Below, piece after piece: positions 7,189 through 14,543 of a stretch of 17,543 nt of DNA (positions are counted from its first letter, which is position 1; every line of letters begins with the position of its first letter). This stretch comes from DAOTZS01 sp034434335 (GTDB lineage Bacteria; Chloroflexota; Anaerolineae; CG2-30-64-16). The position numbers and the translations under genes were made by a program. The notes under the pieces are model-generated. The model saw only the letters and a program-made list of their open reading frames with translations. It was not told where the DNA came from and ran no database searches. The stretch lies in assembly GCA_034434335.1 (NCBI GenBank), contig DAOTZS010000114.1, positions 1-17,543 of the forward strand. The letters are read 5' to 3'.

Positions 7189-7833
7189 CTATGTTGCGCG
7201 GAAGTCAATGATCCGCAGGTTGAGTTTTTCGAGCGCGTGCCGCAGCACCTCAGGCTGCACGTCATTGACCTTGACGGTGATCAGCCGCTCATCCTCCCGC
7301 TCGCCCCTGGAGGTGACCAGGCTGACAATATTGGCACCCACTCCGCTTAGGGCCTGGGTCAGGCCAGCCAGAACCCCTTTCCCTTCATGCACTGCCAGGG
7401 TCACCCGGATGCCGGGTACCCGGGCGCCCAGTACATCGAGCAGCACCTTGAAGATGTCCGTCTCAGTGATGATCCCCACCAGTCTGCCATCTTCTATCAC
7501 CGGCAGGCCACCGATCTTGTTATCGGCCATAATGCGCGCCGCCTCTTCCAGCGGCGTGTTGGGACCGACCGTGATCACCGGGCTGGACATGACCTTCTTG
7601 ATCGTCAGCTTGGAGAGCAGATAGTGGAGCTCATAAATACTGAGCGAGGTGGCAGGGGAGGGCGCGGCGTGCAACAAGTCCTTGTCGGAGACGATGCCGA
7701 CCATCCGGCCGGCATGATCGAGCACTGGCAGGCGGCGAATCCTGCGTTCGCGCATCAACTGCAGGCCGTCATCTATGCTGGCGTCTTCGTTGATCGTAAC
7801 TGGATTGCGGGTCATCCACTCACCCACGAGCAT
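7189..7833 (-). CDS. CBS-CBS-ACT domain protein (AcuB-like)
   Basis: The 214-residue protein has a pair of CBS domains (about 7-58 and 80-133) of the kind that bind adenine nucleotides. Each begins with a VMSSPVITV-like strand and ends with GRMVGIVSDKDL or GRLVGIITETDI. The C-terminus (about 140-214, IRVTLAVHEGKGVLAGLTQAL...) looks like an ACT domain, a small-ligand (often amino acid) sensor. The likely role is allosteric or regulatory sensing of energy state; no catalytic motif is visible. The ATG at 7833 has a clear GGAGGTG Shine-Dalgarno at 7838-7844. The stop codon abuts the thyA start, so the two are probably co-translated. AcuB family proteins share this architecture, but a link to acetoin use is not supported here, so no symbol is given. 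Confidence 0.92.
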   Translation of the reverse strand: MLVGEWMTRNPVTINEDASIDDGLQLMRERRIRRLPVLDHAGRMVGIVSDKDLLHAAPSPATSLSIYELHYLLSKLTIKKVMSSPVITVGPNTPLEEAARIMADNKIGGLPVIEDGRLVGIITETDIFKVLLDVLGARVPGIRVTLAVHEGKGVLAGLTQALSGVGANIVSLVTSRGEREDERLITVKVNDVQPEVLRHALEKLNLRIIDFRAT

Positions 7834-7871
7834 GGTACACCTCCACGGCTTAGAACCTGACTCCTCCTAAA

Positions 7872-7892
7872 CTCGCCCCTGGCGGGAGCGAG
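7872..7892 (-). other. Small hairpin in the CBS-ACT gene leader
   Basis: The arms CTCGCCCC and GGG(A)GCGAG form about eight base pairs with one bulged A. On the minus strand the hairpin is followed by TTTAGGAGGAG, a Shine-Dalgarno-like run with no start codon at a suitable distance. It may be part of a 5' untranslated structure or a weak terminator. Confidence 0.35.
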
Positions 7893-7904
7893 GAAGACCG
7901 GGAA

Positions 7905-7939
7905 AGGGTTTACGGGCAGCAAAGCTGCCCGTAAACCCT
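7905..7939 (-). terminator. Long perfect hairpin, probable terminator of the pckG-era-YIP1 unit
   Basis: A perfect 15-bp inverted repeat (GGGTTTACGGGCAGC, 7906-7920, and its complement 7924-7938) surrounds an AAA loop. One further A-T pair at 7905/7939 makes 16 bp. It lies 55 bp beyond the stop of the YIP1-like gene in its direction of transcription. Only TTTCC follows on the minus strand, so a classical U-tract is missing. It may be a non-canonical terminator, a 3' end stabiliser, or a leader element of the CBS-ACT gene. Confidence 0.6.
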
Positions 7940-7994
7940 GTTGCGAGATTGCTTCCGTCCTACCCTGGCAAGGTGGGCGGACGTCAGGACAAGA

Positions 7995-8573
7995 CTACTG
8001 TCTCAGGGCGCCGGTGACGGCCGCGCCGATCCCCAAGGCGCCGCCGACCAGCAACGAGATTACAAATACGATGATGAATACTACGACGGCCGAGACAATA
8101 ACTGTCAGGGCCGCATTGGTGTTGTCCTGGTCTAACGATTGGCGGATCGCCACGAAGCCAGTGGCGATCGACCAGACCCAGGCCACGATACCGATGACGA
8201 CATTCAGGCAAGGGATGAAACTGAGCACGTTGAGCACTTGCGGCGCGTAAGCAAACCCAAACGCGCGGCGTACTTCGCCCACATCACCGGTGCCCTTGAA
8301 CCACTTGGTGCCAACCCAGTGCGCGATAAACACCCACAGGTAGTAACCTGCCACCCCCAACACCGCCTGTACGATAGCCATGCCAATCGCGGCCAACAGC
8401 CGGCCGGCGATCAGTTGGCCGATCAACGCGCCAAGCGCGCCAGCTACTGCGGCGATGATCACCACCATCAACGCGTCCTGATCGTAGCTGGTGTCGCGCT
8501 CGACTTCCTCATAGAAGTCCTTGTCAAGCCGGGCGGCGCGAATCATACCACTGAAGATACGATTGAAGTCCAT
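7995..8573 (-). CDS. YIP1-family integral membrane protein
   Basis: The 192-residue protein has an N-terminal cytoplasmic-looking stretch (MDFNRIFSGMIRAARLDKDF, with D/E-rich residues to about 33). Hydrophobic segments follow at about 34-55, 61-85, 108-143 (probably two helices with a Pro-Cys turn) and 153-178. The GDVGEVRRAFGFAYAP stretch between segments is typical of bacterial YIP1-domain proteins. Function is unknown; the family is named after yeast Rab-interacting membrane proteins, but no such role is implied here. ATG 8573 is chosen because GGAGGAGG lies six bases upstream (8580-8587). An earlier in-frame start at 8615 would place 14 residues across that site. It follows era by 60 bp. 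Confidence 0.82.
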   Translation of the reverse strand: MDFNRIFSGMIRAARLDKDFYEEVERDTSYDQDALMVVIIAAVAGALGALIGQLIAGRLLAAIGMAIVQAVLGVAGYYLWVFIAHWVGTKWFKGTGDVGEVRRAFGFAYAPQVLNVLSFIPCLNVVIGIVAWVWSIATGFVAIRQSLDQDNTNAALTVIVSAVVVFIIVFVISLLVGGALGIGAAVTGALRQ

Positions 8574-8633
8574 GATGTACCTCCTCCTGCAAGGGATATA
8601 GCTGAGAGAGCACAATAAGCTCCGACATGCAGT

Positions 8634-9641
8634 TTATCCTTTCCTCCGTTGCCGCTGATCACCCCCTTTCCCTGACTTGCCCTTGGGAGGCGCGTAGCCC
8701 AGCCGGCGTAGTGCCTGTTCATCCTTGCGCCACTTAGGGCGCACCTTTACCCACAGGTCAAGGTACACTCGTGTGCCCAGGAGCTTTTCGATCTCCTGCC
8801 GGGCTGCCTGGCCGATTGCTTTCAACATCATGCCATCCCTGCCCAGCACAATCGGCTTATGGCTCTCGCGTTCAACATAAATGGTGGCTGAAATGTAAGT
8901 CAGAGGCGTGGCAGGCGCTTCGGAGTCCCCTGCCCTGGCCTGTTCCCGTTCCTTGAACTCCTCCACAACCACGGCCAGGGCATAGGGCACCTCATCACGC
9001 AGGTGATACAACGCCTGCTCGCGTACCAGCTCGGCTGCCATGAAGCGCAACGGCTGGTCGGTAATCTCGTCCTCTGGATAATAACGCGGGCCTGGAGGCA
9101 AGGACGCGATGAGCCTGGCGAGCAATACGTCCAGGTTATCACCCCGGGTGGCTGAGATCGGAAGCCATTCGGCCTGGGGGGCCAGTTCCCGGTAAGCAGC
9201 CACGCGCTCCTCGAGCTGCTCTGGCGGCACCAGGTCAACCTTGTTCAGCCCCAGGATGACGGTTGATGCCTGTTCCACCGCGCGCGCCACCTGGCGATCC
9301 TCGTCCGTCGGTGGCACACTTACATCCACCAGCCACAGCACCACATCCGCATCGAGCAGGGCAGCCAGCGCGGTATCCACCATGATCTCACCCAGACGAT
9401 GGAGCGGCCTGTGGATGCCGGGCGTGTCTACGAAGATAATCTGCGCGTCGTCGCGTGTAAGGATCCCGCGTAGCCGGTTGCGCGTGGTCTGCGGCTTAGG
9501 CGACACGATGGCGATCTTCTCGCCCACCAGGGCGTTGATCAACGTGGACTTGCCCACATTGGGCCGGCCGACTACGGCAACAAAGCCGGAACGGTGTTGG
9601 GGGTATTCTTGGGGTGGCTCGATCCCGCTATCTGGATACAT
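8634..9641 (-). CDS. era: GTPase Era
   Basis: Era is an essential GTPase that binds the 3' end of 16S rRNA and checks 30S assembly. The 335-residue protein (from ATG 9641) shows G1 GRPNVGKST (25-33), switch I SPKPQTTRNRLRGI, G3 DTPGIH (72-77), G4 NKVD (133-136) and SATRGDNLD as the G5 region. The C-terminal KH domain has GRDGMMLKAIGQAARQEIEKLL and YLDLWVKVRPKWR. A basic tail of about 16 residues (KGKSGKGGDQRQRRKG) extends past the usual end and may add RNA affinity. The start is uncertain: a TTG at 9671 with a weak AGGA upstream would add 10 residues. RbfA, another 30S maturation factor, is encoded elsewhere in the window. Confidence 0.97.
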   Translation of the reverse strand: MYPDSGIEPPQEYPQHRSGFVAVVGRPNVGKSTLINALVGEKIAIVSPKPQTTRNRLRGILTRDDAQIIFVDTPGIHRPLHRLGEIMVDTALAALLDADVVLWLVDVSVPPTDEDRQVARAVEQASTVILGLNKVDLVPPEQLEERVAAYRELAPQAEWLPISATRGDNLDVLLARLIASLPPGPRYYPEDEITDQPLRFMAAELVREQALYHLRDEVPYALAVVVEEFKEREQARAGDSEAPATPLTYISATIYVERESHKPIVLGRDGMMLKAIGQAARQEIEKLLGTRVYLDLWVKVRPKWRKDEQALRRLGYAPPKGKSGKGGDQRQRRKG

Positions 9642-9709
9642 GTGGAAGCCTGGCAAGCTGGTCACCGGCAAGAGAGCTATCCTGCGCGCATCAGGTTCTA
9701 TCTGCCAAC

Positions 9710-10429
9710 CTATGCTGCTATCCTGAACGGGTTGAAATCAGTGTTCACATCGTAGTAATCTTCTTGCTCCGCCTTCTTCAGAGCGCTTACGATACGATAC
9801 GTAATGGGTGTGAAGAGCACTTCGATGCCCACCTTGAAGATATAGTTGGCGACAATAATGCTCAGCGCGGTCTCCCACGGGAAGACGCCGAACATGCTGG
9901 CAATCACCACAAACAGAGCGCTATCCACTCCCTCGCCCACCAGCGTCGAGCCGATGGTGCGTGACCAGAGGAAACGGCCGCGGGTGAGCACCTTCATGCG
10001 GGCCAGCACGTAGGAGTTGCTGAACTCGCCTGCGAAGTAAGCCATCAGGCTGGCTACGATGATGCCTCCGCTGCTCACTCCGCCCAGGATGGCGTCGTAG
10101 GCCCTCTGGCCCACGGTGGCCTGCCAGGTGGCCTCACCAGGCATCCGCCCTACCAGGGCCAGGGTCACGCTCATCAGGCCGGCCATGGCGAAGCCGGTCC
10201 AGATCACACGGCGGCTACGGCTGTAGCCATACACCTCAGTCAGCACATCCCCGAAGATATAACTGATGGGAAAGAGCAGGGTGCCGCCGTCAAACGCCAG
10301 TGGGAGATTGACCAGGGGCAGGCTCACGCCCCAGTCCACGATCTTGGCCGACGACGCGATGTTGCTGATCAGCAACACAGCCACAAAGAGGGCCATGATA
10401 AGATCATAATAACGGTAGGTCCGGTTCAT
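9710..10429 (-). CDS. Queuosine precursor transporter (YhhQ/QPTR family)
   Basis: The 239-residue polytopic membrane protein belongs to the YhhQ family, which imports queuosine precursors (preQ0/preQ1 or queuine) used to modify the wobble base of GUN-anticodon tRNAs. Family signatures are the early NIASSAKIVDWG segment, the LLFPISYIFGDVLTEVYGYS motif in the second hydrophobic block, and later GEFSNSYVLARMK and VGEGVDSALFV. About six hydrophobic segments are visible. Its ATG overlaps the pckG stop in an ATGA arrangement, so it is translationally coupled to pckG. No queuosine biosynthesis gene or tgt is nearby, so the exact substrate cannot be read from context. Confidence 0.9.
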   Translation of the reverse strand: MNRTYRYYDLIMALFVAVLLISNIASSAKIVDWGVSLPLVNLPLAFDGGTLLFPISYIFGDVLTEVYGYSRSRRVIWTGFAMAGLMSVTLALVGRMPGEATWQATVGQRAYDAILGGVSSGGIIVASLMAYFAGEFSNSYVLARMKVLTRGRFLWSRTIGSTLVGEGVDSALFVVIASMFGVFPWETALSIIVANYIFKVGIEVLFTPITYRIVSALKKAEQEDYYDVNTDFNPFRIAA

Positions 10430-12219
10430 CTGGCGAGGCGTGTCCCCAAGGCATTTATTTGATACCGCAATCGCGGGGGCAGACGATTCCCAAACTGGGC
10501 CAGGTGGCGCTCAATATCGGGCAGCTCAGCCTGCCACGCCGCGATATCTACCCGCAGCAGCTCGCGTATGTCCTCGGCCGGGATGTCAAGGCCGCTCAGG
10601 TCGAGGTCCTCTTCCCTGGGCAGATACCCAATAGGAGTAGTCTGAGCCCCAGCCAGGCCATCCACCCGTTCACACATCCACTTGAGGACCCGGCTGTTCT
10701 CTCCGTAGCCCGGCCACAGCCACCTGCCGTCGGCCGTTTTGCGGAACCAGTTGACGTAGAAGATGCGCGGAGCACGGCTGCCGAGCCGGTCTCCCATCGC
10801 CAGCCAATAGCTAAAGTAATCGGCCATATTATAACCGCAAAACGGCAGCATGGCGAACGGGTCACGGCGCAGCGCGCCCACCGCGCCGATGTTGGCGGCC
10901 GTCGTCTCCGATGAAGCCGTGGCAGCCAGGAACACACCATGATCCCAATCAAACGCCTCGGTTACCAGCGGCACCACACCTGCACGCCGGCCCCCGAACA
11001 CGAAAATGTCGATCGGCACCCCTTCTGGCTTCTCCCAGTCAGGGCTGATGACCGGGCACTGGCTGGCCGGCGCGGTGAAGCGCGCGTTAGGATGCGCGGC
11101 CGGCTCAGGGCTGCCGGGAGCCCAATCCCGGCCCTGCCAGTCCACCAGGTGGGAAGGCGCGGGAGTGCCAATCCCTTCCCACCAGATATCGCCATCGTCG
11201 GTTAGCGCGCAGTTGGTAAAGATGACATTGCCCCACAGAGTATCCATGGCAGCCGGGTTCGTCTGATACGAGGTCCCCGGCGCGACACCGAAGAAGCCAC
11301 GCTCAGGATTGATGGCGTAAAGCCGGCCATCGGGGCCGATCCTCATCCAGGCGATGTCGTCCCCCAGGCACTCGGCTCGCCAACCAGGTAGCGTGGGTTG
11401 GATCATGGCCAGGTTGGTCTTGCCACACGCCGAGGGGAAGGCCGCAGCGATGTGGTATTGTCGGCCCGTGGGGCTGATCAGGCGCAGAATCAACATGTGT
11501 TCAGCCATCCATCCTTCGCGCCGCGCCATGGCCGAGGCAATGCGGAGGGCAAAACACTTCTTGCCCAACAGGGCATTGCCACCGTAGCCAGAACCGTACG
11601 ACCAGATCAGGTTCTCCTCAGGGAAATGGCTGATGTATTTCTGCTCCATCGGCGCGCAAGGCCATGGGACGTCGGGCTGCCCCTCGGCCAGCGGCGCGCC
11701 AACCGAGTGCAGACAGGGCACGAACTCGCCGTCCTCGCCCAACGCTTCTACCACCCGGGTCCCCACGCGCGTCATGATATGCATATTGCACACCACGTAT
11801 GGGCTATCGGTGATCTCCACCCCGATCTTGGCCATGGGCGAGTCCAGCGGGCCCATGGAAAACGGGATAACATACATTGTACGCCCCTGCATACAACCGC
11901 GATAAAGACCAAGCATCGTACGCTTCAGCTCATCGGGCGCGATCCAGTTGTTGGTGGGGCCGGCGTCATCCCGATTGGCTGTGCTGATAAAGGTGCGCGC
12001 CTCTACACGCGCCACATCGCTGGGATGGGAGCGAAACAGAAAGCTGTTTGGTCGCCGTGCCAGTGGTATCGCGCTGCCGACGGCCACCATTTGCGCCATC
12101 AGCCTGTCGTACTCCTCCTGGCTGCCATCGCACCAGTATACTCTCTCAGGCTGGCACAGCTCTGCCACCTCACGGACCCACTGCGCCAGGCGTTGGTTCT
12201 TGACTTTGTACCTTGACAT
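10426..12219 (-). CDS. pckG: Phosphoenolpyruvate carboxykinase (GTP)
   Basis: The enzyme interconverts oxaloacetate + GTP and PEP + CO2 + GDP at the TCA/gluconeogenesis junction. The 597-residue length fits the GTP class rather than the shorter ATP class. Motifs include the P-loop with the reactive cysteine, FPSACGKTNLAM (261-272, C265), YGSGYGGNALLGKKC (208-222), ECLGDDIAWM, GFFGVAPGTSYQTNP and FGGRRAGVVPLV. The C-terminal GYNMADYFSYWLAMG and FYVNWFRK are also typical. ATG 12219 is chosen because GAGGAG lies just upstream (12224-12229). A GTG at 12243 would add eight residues and span that site. Its TGA overlaps the start of the queuosine-precursor transporter by four bases. Confidence 0.97.
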   Translation of the reverse strand: MSRYKVKNQRLAQWVREVAELCQPERVYWCDGSQEEYDRLMAQMVAVGSAIPLARRPNSFLFRSHPSDVARVEARTFISTANRDDAGPTNNWIAPDELKRTMLGLYRGCMQGRTMYVIPFSMGPLDSPMAKIGVEITDSPYVVCNMHIMTRVGTRVVEALGEDGEFVPCLHSVGAPLAEGQPDVPWPCAPMEQKYISHFPEENLIWSYGSGYGGNALLGKKCFALRIASAMARREGWMAEHMLILRLISPTGRQYHIAAAFPSACGKTNLAMIQPTLPGWRAECLGDDIAWMRIGPDGRLYAINPERGFFGVAPGTSYQTNPAAMDTLWGNVIFTNCALTDDGDIWWEGIGTPAPSHLVDWQGRDWAPGSPEPAAHPNARFTAPASQCPVISPDWEKPEGVPIDIFVFGGRRAGVVPLVTEAFDWDHGVFLAATASSETTAANIGAVGALRRDPFAMLPFCGYNMADYFSYWLAMGDRLGSRAPRIFYVNWFRKTADGRWLWPGYGENSRVLKWMCERVDGLAGAQTTPIGYLPREEDLDLSGLDIPAEDIRELLRVDIAAWQAELPDIERHLAQFGNRLPPRLRYQINALGTRLAR

Positions 12220-12441
12220 AGCTCTCCTCAATCTGTGCTTCACCCGTCATACCCATTGGGGTTCCATGGCTTCAGATAAACATCGCTGTGGAGCAGTACA
12301 TGGACGGAAACAGCATGCGGATCCGCAGCCACCCGATGCCCCAGTACGCGTCATAGGATTGCCTGACGGCAAAGGAGCACCATCAGACCGCTCCCATTGT
12401 GTGTCACGAATTGCGGTGCACTATACGTGTGCCTAGACGGG
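12220..12441. other. Intergenic region upstream of pckG
   Basis: This 222-bp non-coding stretch holds the pckG Shine-Dalgarno and presumably its promoter. I could not find a convincing -35/-10 pair on the minus strand. A 7-bp hairpin with two wobble pairs (12415-12421 / 12427-12433) lies near the end of the DUF1385 gene. No RNA gene or repeat is apparent. Confidence 0.4.
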
Positions 12442-12454
12442 TCAGGCGCTGACC
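12440..12454 (-). terminator. Hairpin overlapping the DUF1385 stop codon
   Basis: A perfect 6-bp stem GGTCAG / CTGACC with a 3-base loop includes the TGA stop of the gene. No U-tract follows on the minus strand. With the adjacent 7-bp hairpin (12415-12433) it could form a weak terminator; this is inference. Confidence 0.3.
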
Positions 12455-13371
12455 GTTATCGGCTCTGATTGAGAGGCGCCCGGTGTCGGCAGCTCCTTGC
12501 CATCCGCTGCCAGTACAGGTTTGAGAGCCGCGATGGCACATTCCAGCATGGCTGGCTCCGGCTCGCGCGTAGTCAGGCGCTGCAACAGCAACCCTGGCGC
12601 GATCAAGACGCGCACCCAAGGCCGACTGGCGCGGTCGGCAGCGAACCGCATCAACTCATAGGCCAGAGCAGCCACTACCGGGATCAGGAACAGCCGCGAG
12701 GCGAGACGTAGAATCAGGTTCTCGAAGTGAAAAGGAGCGAACACGAGGATGGCGATCACCATTACTGAGAGCAGGAAGCTGGTGCCACACCGGGTGTGCG
12801 CCGTAGGATAGCGGGCCACCACGGCCGGAGTGAGGGGTTCCCCAGCCTCATAAGCGTTGATCGCCTTATGCTCGGCGCCGTGATAGGCAAATACCCGCCG
12901 GATATCGGGCATGAAGCCAATGCCCCACAGATAAGTCAGAAAAAGGGCCAGCCTGATCACCCCCTCCACCAGGCTGGTCAGCAGGCCACCGGCTGTAGAG
13001 GGCGAAGCCCATTTGGCAGCTATTGTGGGAAGCATGAAGAAGAGCAACACGGCCACAGCCAGGGAGGCCGCTACCGTGGTCCATGCTAGCGGCCCGGTAA
13101 ACTTCACCTCCTCGTTCCCATCTTCGCGCAGCGCCACATCGGCCGACCATAACAGGGCACGCATGCCGAGGCCCAGGGCATCCCACAACATGCCGATCCC
13201 ACGTACAAAGGGCCACTGGCCCCAGCGCTTTGCATAAATAGCCGCTGTCAGAGGTTCCTGATGCACGACGATTTCACCGTTGGGGGCACGCACAGCAACC
13301 GCCATCTGCCTGCGGCCACGCATCATCACCCCTTCGATTACGGCCTGACCTCCATAGTAGAACTTTGCCAA
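12442..13371 (-). CDS. YqhQ-like DUF1385 membrane protein
   Basis: The 309-residue protein begins with the hallmark FYYGGQAVIEGVMMRG (4-19). It then has paired transmembrane segments (about 95-120, 128-156, 198-218, 224-245). The conserved polar motifs are HGAEHKAINAYE (164-175) and HTRCGTSFL (192-200). The His/Glu/Cys residues are suggestive of a metal site, but the family's function is not established. The start is a TTG at 13371 with GGGAG seven bases upstream. The frame stays open upstream for about 29 further codons but has no ATG, GTG or TTG there, and the likely promoter overlaps it. The C-terminal 30 residues are polar and variable. It is divergent from the methyltransferase gene. Confidence 0.9.
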   Translation of the reverse strand: MAKFYYGGQAVIEGVMMRGRRQMAVAVRAPNGEIVVHQEPLTAAIYAKRWGQWPFVRGIGMLWDALGLGMRALLWSADVALREDGNEEVKFTGPLAWTTVAASLAVAVLLFFMLPTIAAKWASPSTAGGLLTSLVEGVIRLALFLTYLWGIGFMPDIRRVFAYHGAEHKAINAYEAGEPLTPAVVARYPTAHTRCGTSFLLSVMVIAILVFAPFHFENLILRLASRLFLIPVVAALAYELMRFAADRASRPWVRVLIAPGLLLQRLTTREPEPAMLECAIAALKPVLAADGKELPTPGASQSEPITVSA

Positions 13372-13435
13372 AGGTCGACTCCCACACAGGAGAAGATAAC
13401 CGGCTACTAACCCGAGAATGACGGCAGACGTGCCA

Positions 13436-13464
13436 ATTGTAGACGACCCCTGCTCTCACGTCAA
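13436..13464 (-). promoter_or_regulatory. Sigma-70-like promoter for the DUF1385 gene
   Basis: On the minus strand TTGACG (13459-13464) and TACAAT (13436-13441) are separated by exactly 17 bp, each matching the consensus at five of six positions. Transcription would start near 13429, leaving a leader of about 58 nt before TTG 13371. Confidence 0.6.
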
Positions 13465-13503
13465 AAGGGAGAACATCAGACATCACTCTGAACCGCGTTT
13501 GAT

Positions 13504-13520
13504 GCGAATCTCCGATTCGC
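13504..13520. repeat. Perfect 7-bp inverted repeat
   Basis: GCGAATC and GATTCGC flank a TCC spacer in the divergent intergenic region, 40 bp upstream of the -35 of the DUF1385 promoter. It could be an operator or a small hairpin; no homologous site was found elsewhere in the window. Confidence 0.6.
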
Positions 13521-13589
13521 TATCCGTGAGCCCTATTGATTGTATGTTGACAGACCTGATCGCTCTGTAGGCCAGAACACGTTCACGGT

Positions 13590-13616
13590 GGTCCTGATCA
13601 TAAAGTATACAGGACC
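13590..13616. promoter_or_regulatory. Operator-like inverted repeat upstream of the methyltransferase gene
   Basis: Perfect 7-bp arms GGTCCTG (13590-13596) and CAGGACC (13610-13616) flank a 13-bp AT-rich spacer. The spacer and right arm contain TATACA (13606-13611), a possible plus-strand -10 with a weak TTCACG -35 18 bp upstream. The layout fits a dimeric regulator binding over a promoter, but no regulator gene is adjacent and the promoter is weak. Confidence 0.4.
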
Positions 13617-13661
13617 TTCAGCAAATTGGTAAAGGCTAAACCTTATGCTACACTTTACCCC

Positions 13662-14429
13662 GTGACCAAGCTCTATGACCAGATCGCCCGTTTCTTCACC
13701 GCTGAATACGCCAACTTCCTGGACGACCTGCCCATGATCCAGGCCTATGCCCAGAGGACTGGGGGCCCGTTGCTCGAACTTGGCTGCGGCAGCGGCCGGC
13801 TCCTGATCCCCCTGGCCAGGGCCGGCTATGCCGTGACCGGAGTTGACAGCAGTCAGGAGATGCTACGCATCGCCGAAACCAGGGCCAGAGAGGCAGGTGT
13901 GGCCGACCGGGTGACCCTTATCCACGGCGACTTTGCCACAGCTCCACTGGCGGGCCCCTATCGTTTCGCCTTTGTTGCCATGGATACCTTCACACATTTG
14001 CTGACCCAGGCAGCCCAACTGCGCGCCCTGCGCCACTGGCACCGCTACCTGCACCCTGACGGCCTGCTCCTGATCGACGTTTTCCACCCCGATGTGGCTC
14101 AGCTCGCCGCCCTGGACGGCCGCCTGGAAGTGGACAAGTCCTGGTCCGATCCCGAAACAGGCCACACGGTGCTCAAGCAACTCTCTCGCACCGTCGAGCT
14201 GGCCAGGCAAATCATGCACGTCGTGCTGCTATACGATGAAATCGCCGCCGACGGACTCGTGCGCCGCACCCTGGTCTCCTTCGACCTGCGCTATCTGTGG
14301 CGATATGAAGCGGAACTCCTGCTGAAAATGGCAGGATTCACCCTCGAAGCTATCTTCGGGGACTGGCAGTTAGGCCCGTTCCAGGATGCCAGCGACCGCA
14401 TGATCTTGGTCGCACGTCCTGGCACCTGA
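13662..14429 (+). CDS. Class I SAM-dependent methyltransferase
   Basis: The 255-residue protein has the Rossmann-fold methyltransferase motifs: motif I LLELGCGSGRLL (38-48 region), post-I acidic GVDSSQEML (D62), motif II-like IHGDFA, and FAFVAMDTFTHLL as motif III. The N-terminal LYDQIARFFTAEY is typical of Methyltransf_25-type enzymes. The substrate cannot be read from sequence. GTG 13662 is preferred. A TTG at 13626 would add 12 residues, but those codons are AT-rich, unlike the rest of the gene, and look like spacer. Neither start has a strong Shine-Dalgarno. It is divergent from the DUF1385 gene and is followed by a small lipoprotein gene 114 bp downstream. Confidence 0.88.
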   Translation: MTKLYDQIARFFTAEYANFLDDLPMIQAYAQRTGGPLLELGCGSGRLLIPLARAGYAVTGVDSSQEMLRIAETRAREAGVADRVTLIHGDFATAPLAGPYRFAFVAMDTFTHLLTQAAQLRALRHWHRYLHPDGLLLIDVFHPDVAQLAALDGRLEVDKSWSDPETGHTVLKQLSRTVELARQIMHVVLLYDEIAADGLVRRTLVSFDLRYLWRYEAELLLKMAGFTLEAIFGDWQLGPFQDASDRMILVARPGT

Positions 14430-14543
14430 ACAAGGGAACACGGGACGGCGCAGCAGCGCAGGAGGCTGGCCATCCATTCCTTCCCGGCTACCTGCCATGG
14501 TGCGTGTTGCCGCCGGGAACACAAGAGAACCGGAGGAAGGACG

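Noticed and set aside
11398..12216. 272-codon plus-strand open frame opposite pckG
   Set aside because: It is a shadow of the PEP carboxykinase gene, with no family resemblance or ribosome binding site.
13547..13552. TTGACA as the -35 of a plus-strand methyltransferase promoter
   Set aside because: The hexamer is perfect, but nothing resembling a -10 lies 15-19 bp downstream.
13575..13584. LexA/SOS-like box GAAC-AC-GTTC
   Set aside because: The spacing between half sites is two bases instead of the four expected for the Gram-positive type box, and no SOS gene is adjacent.
13626..13661. Methyltransferase start at TTG 13626
   Set aside because: The twelve extra codons are AT-rich and do not resemble the family, and the GTG at 13662 gives the usual N-terminus.
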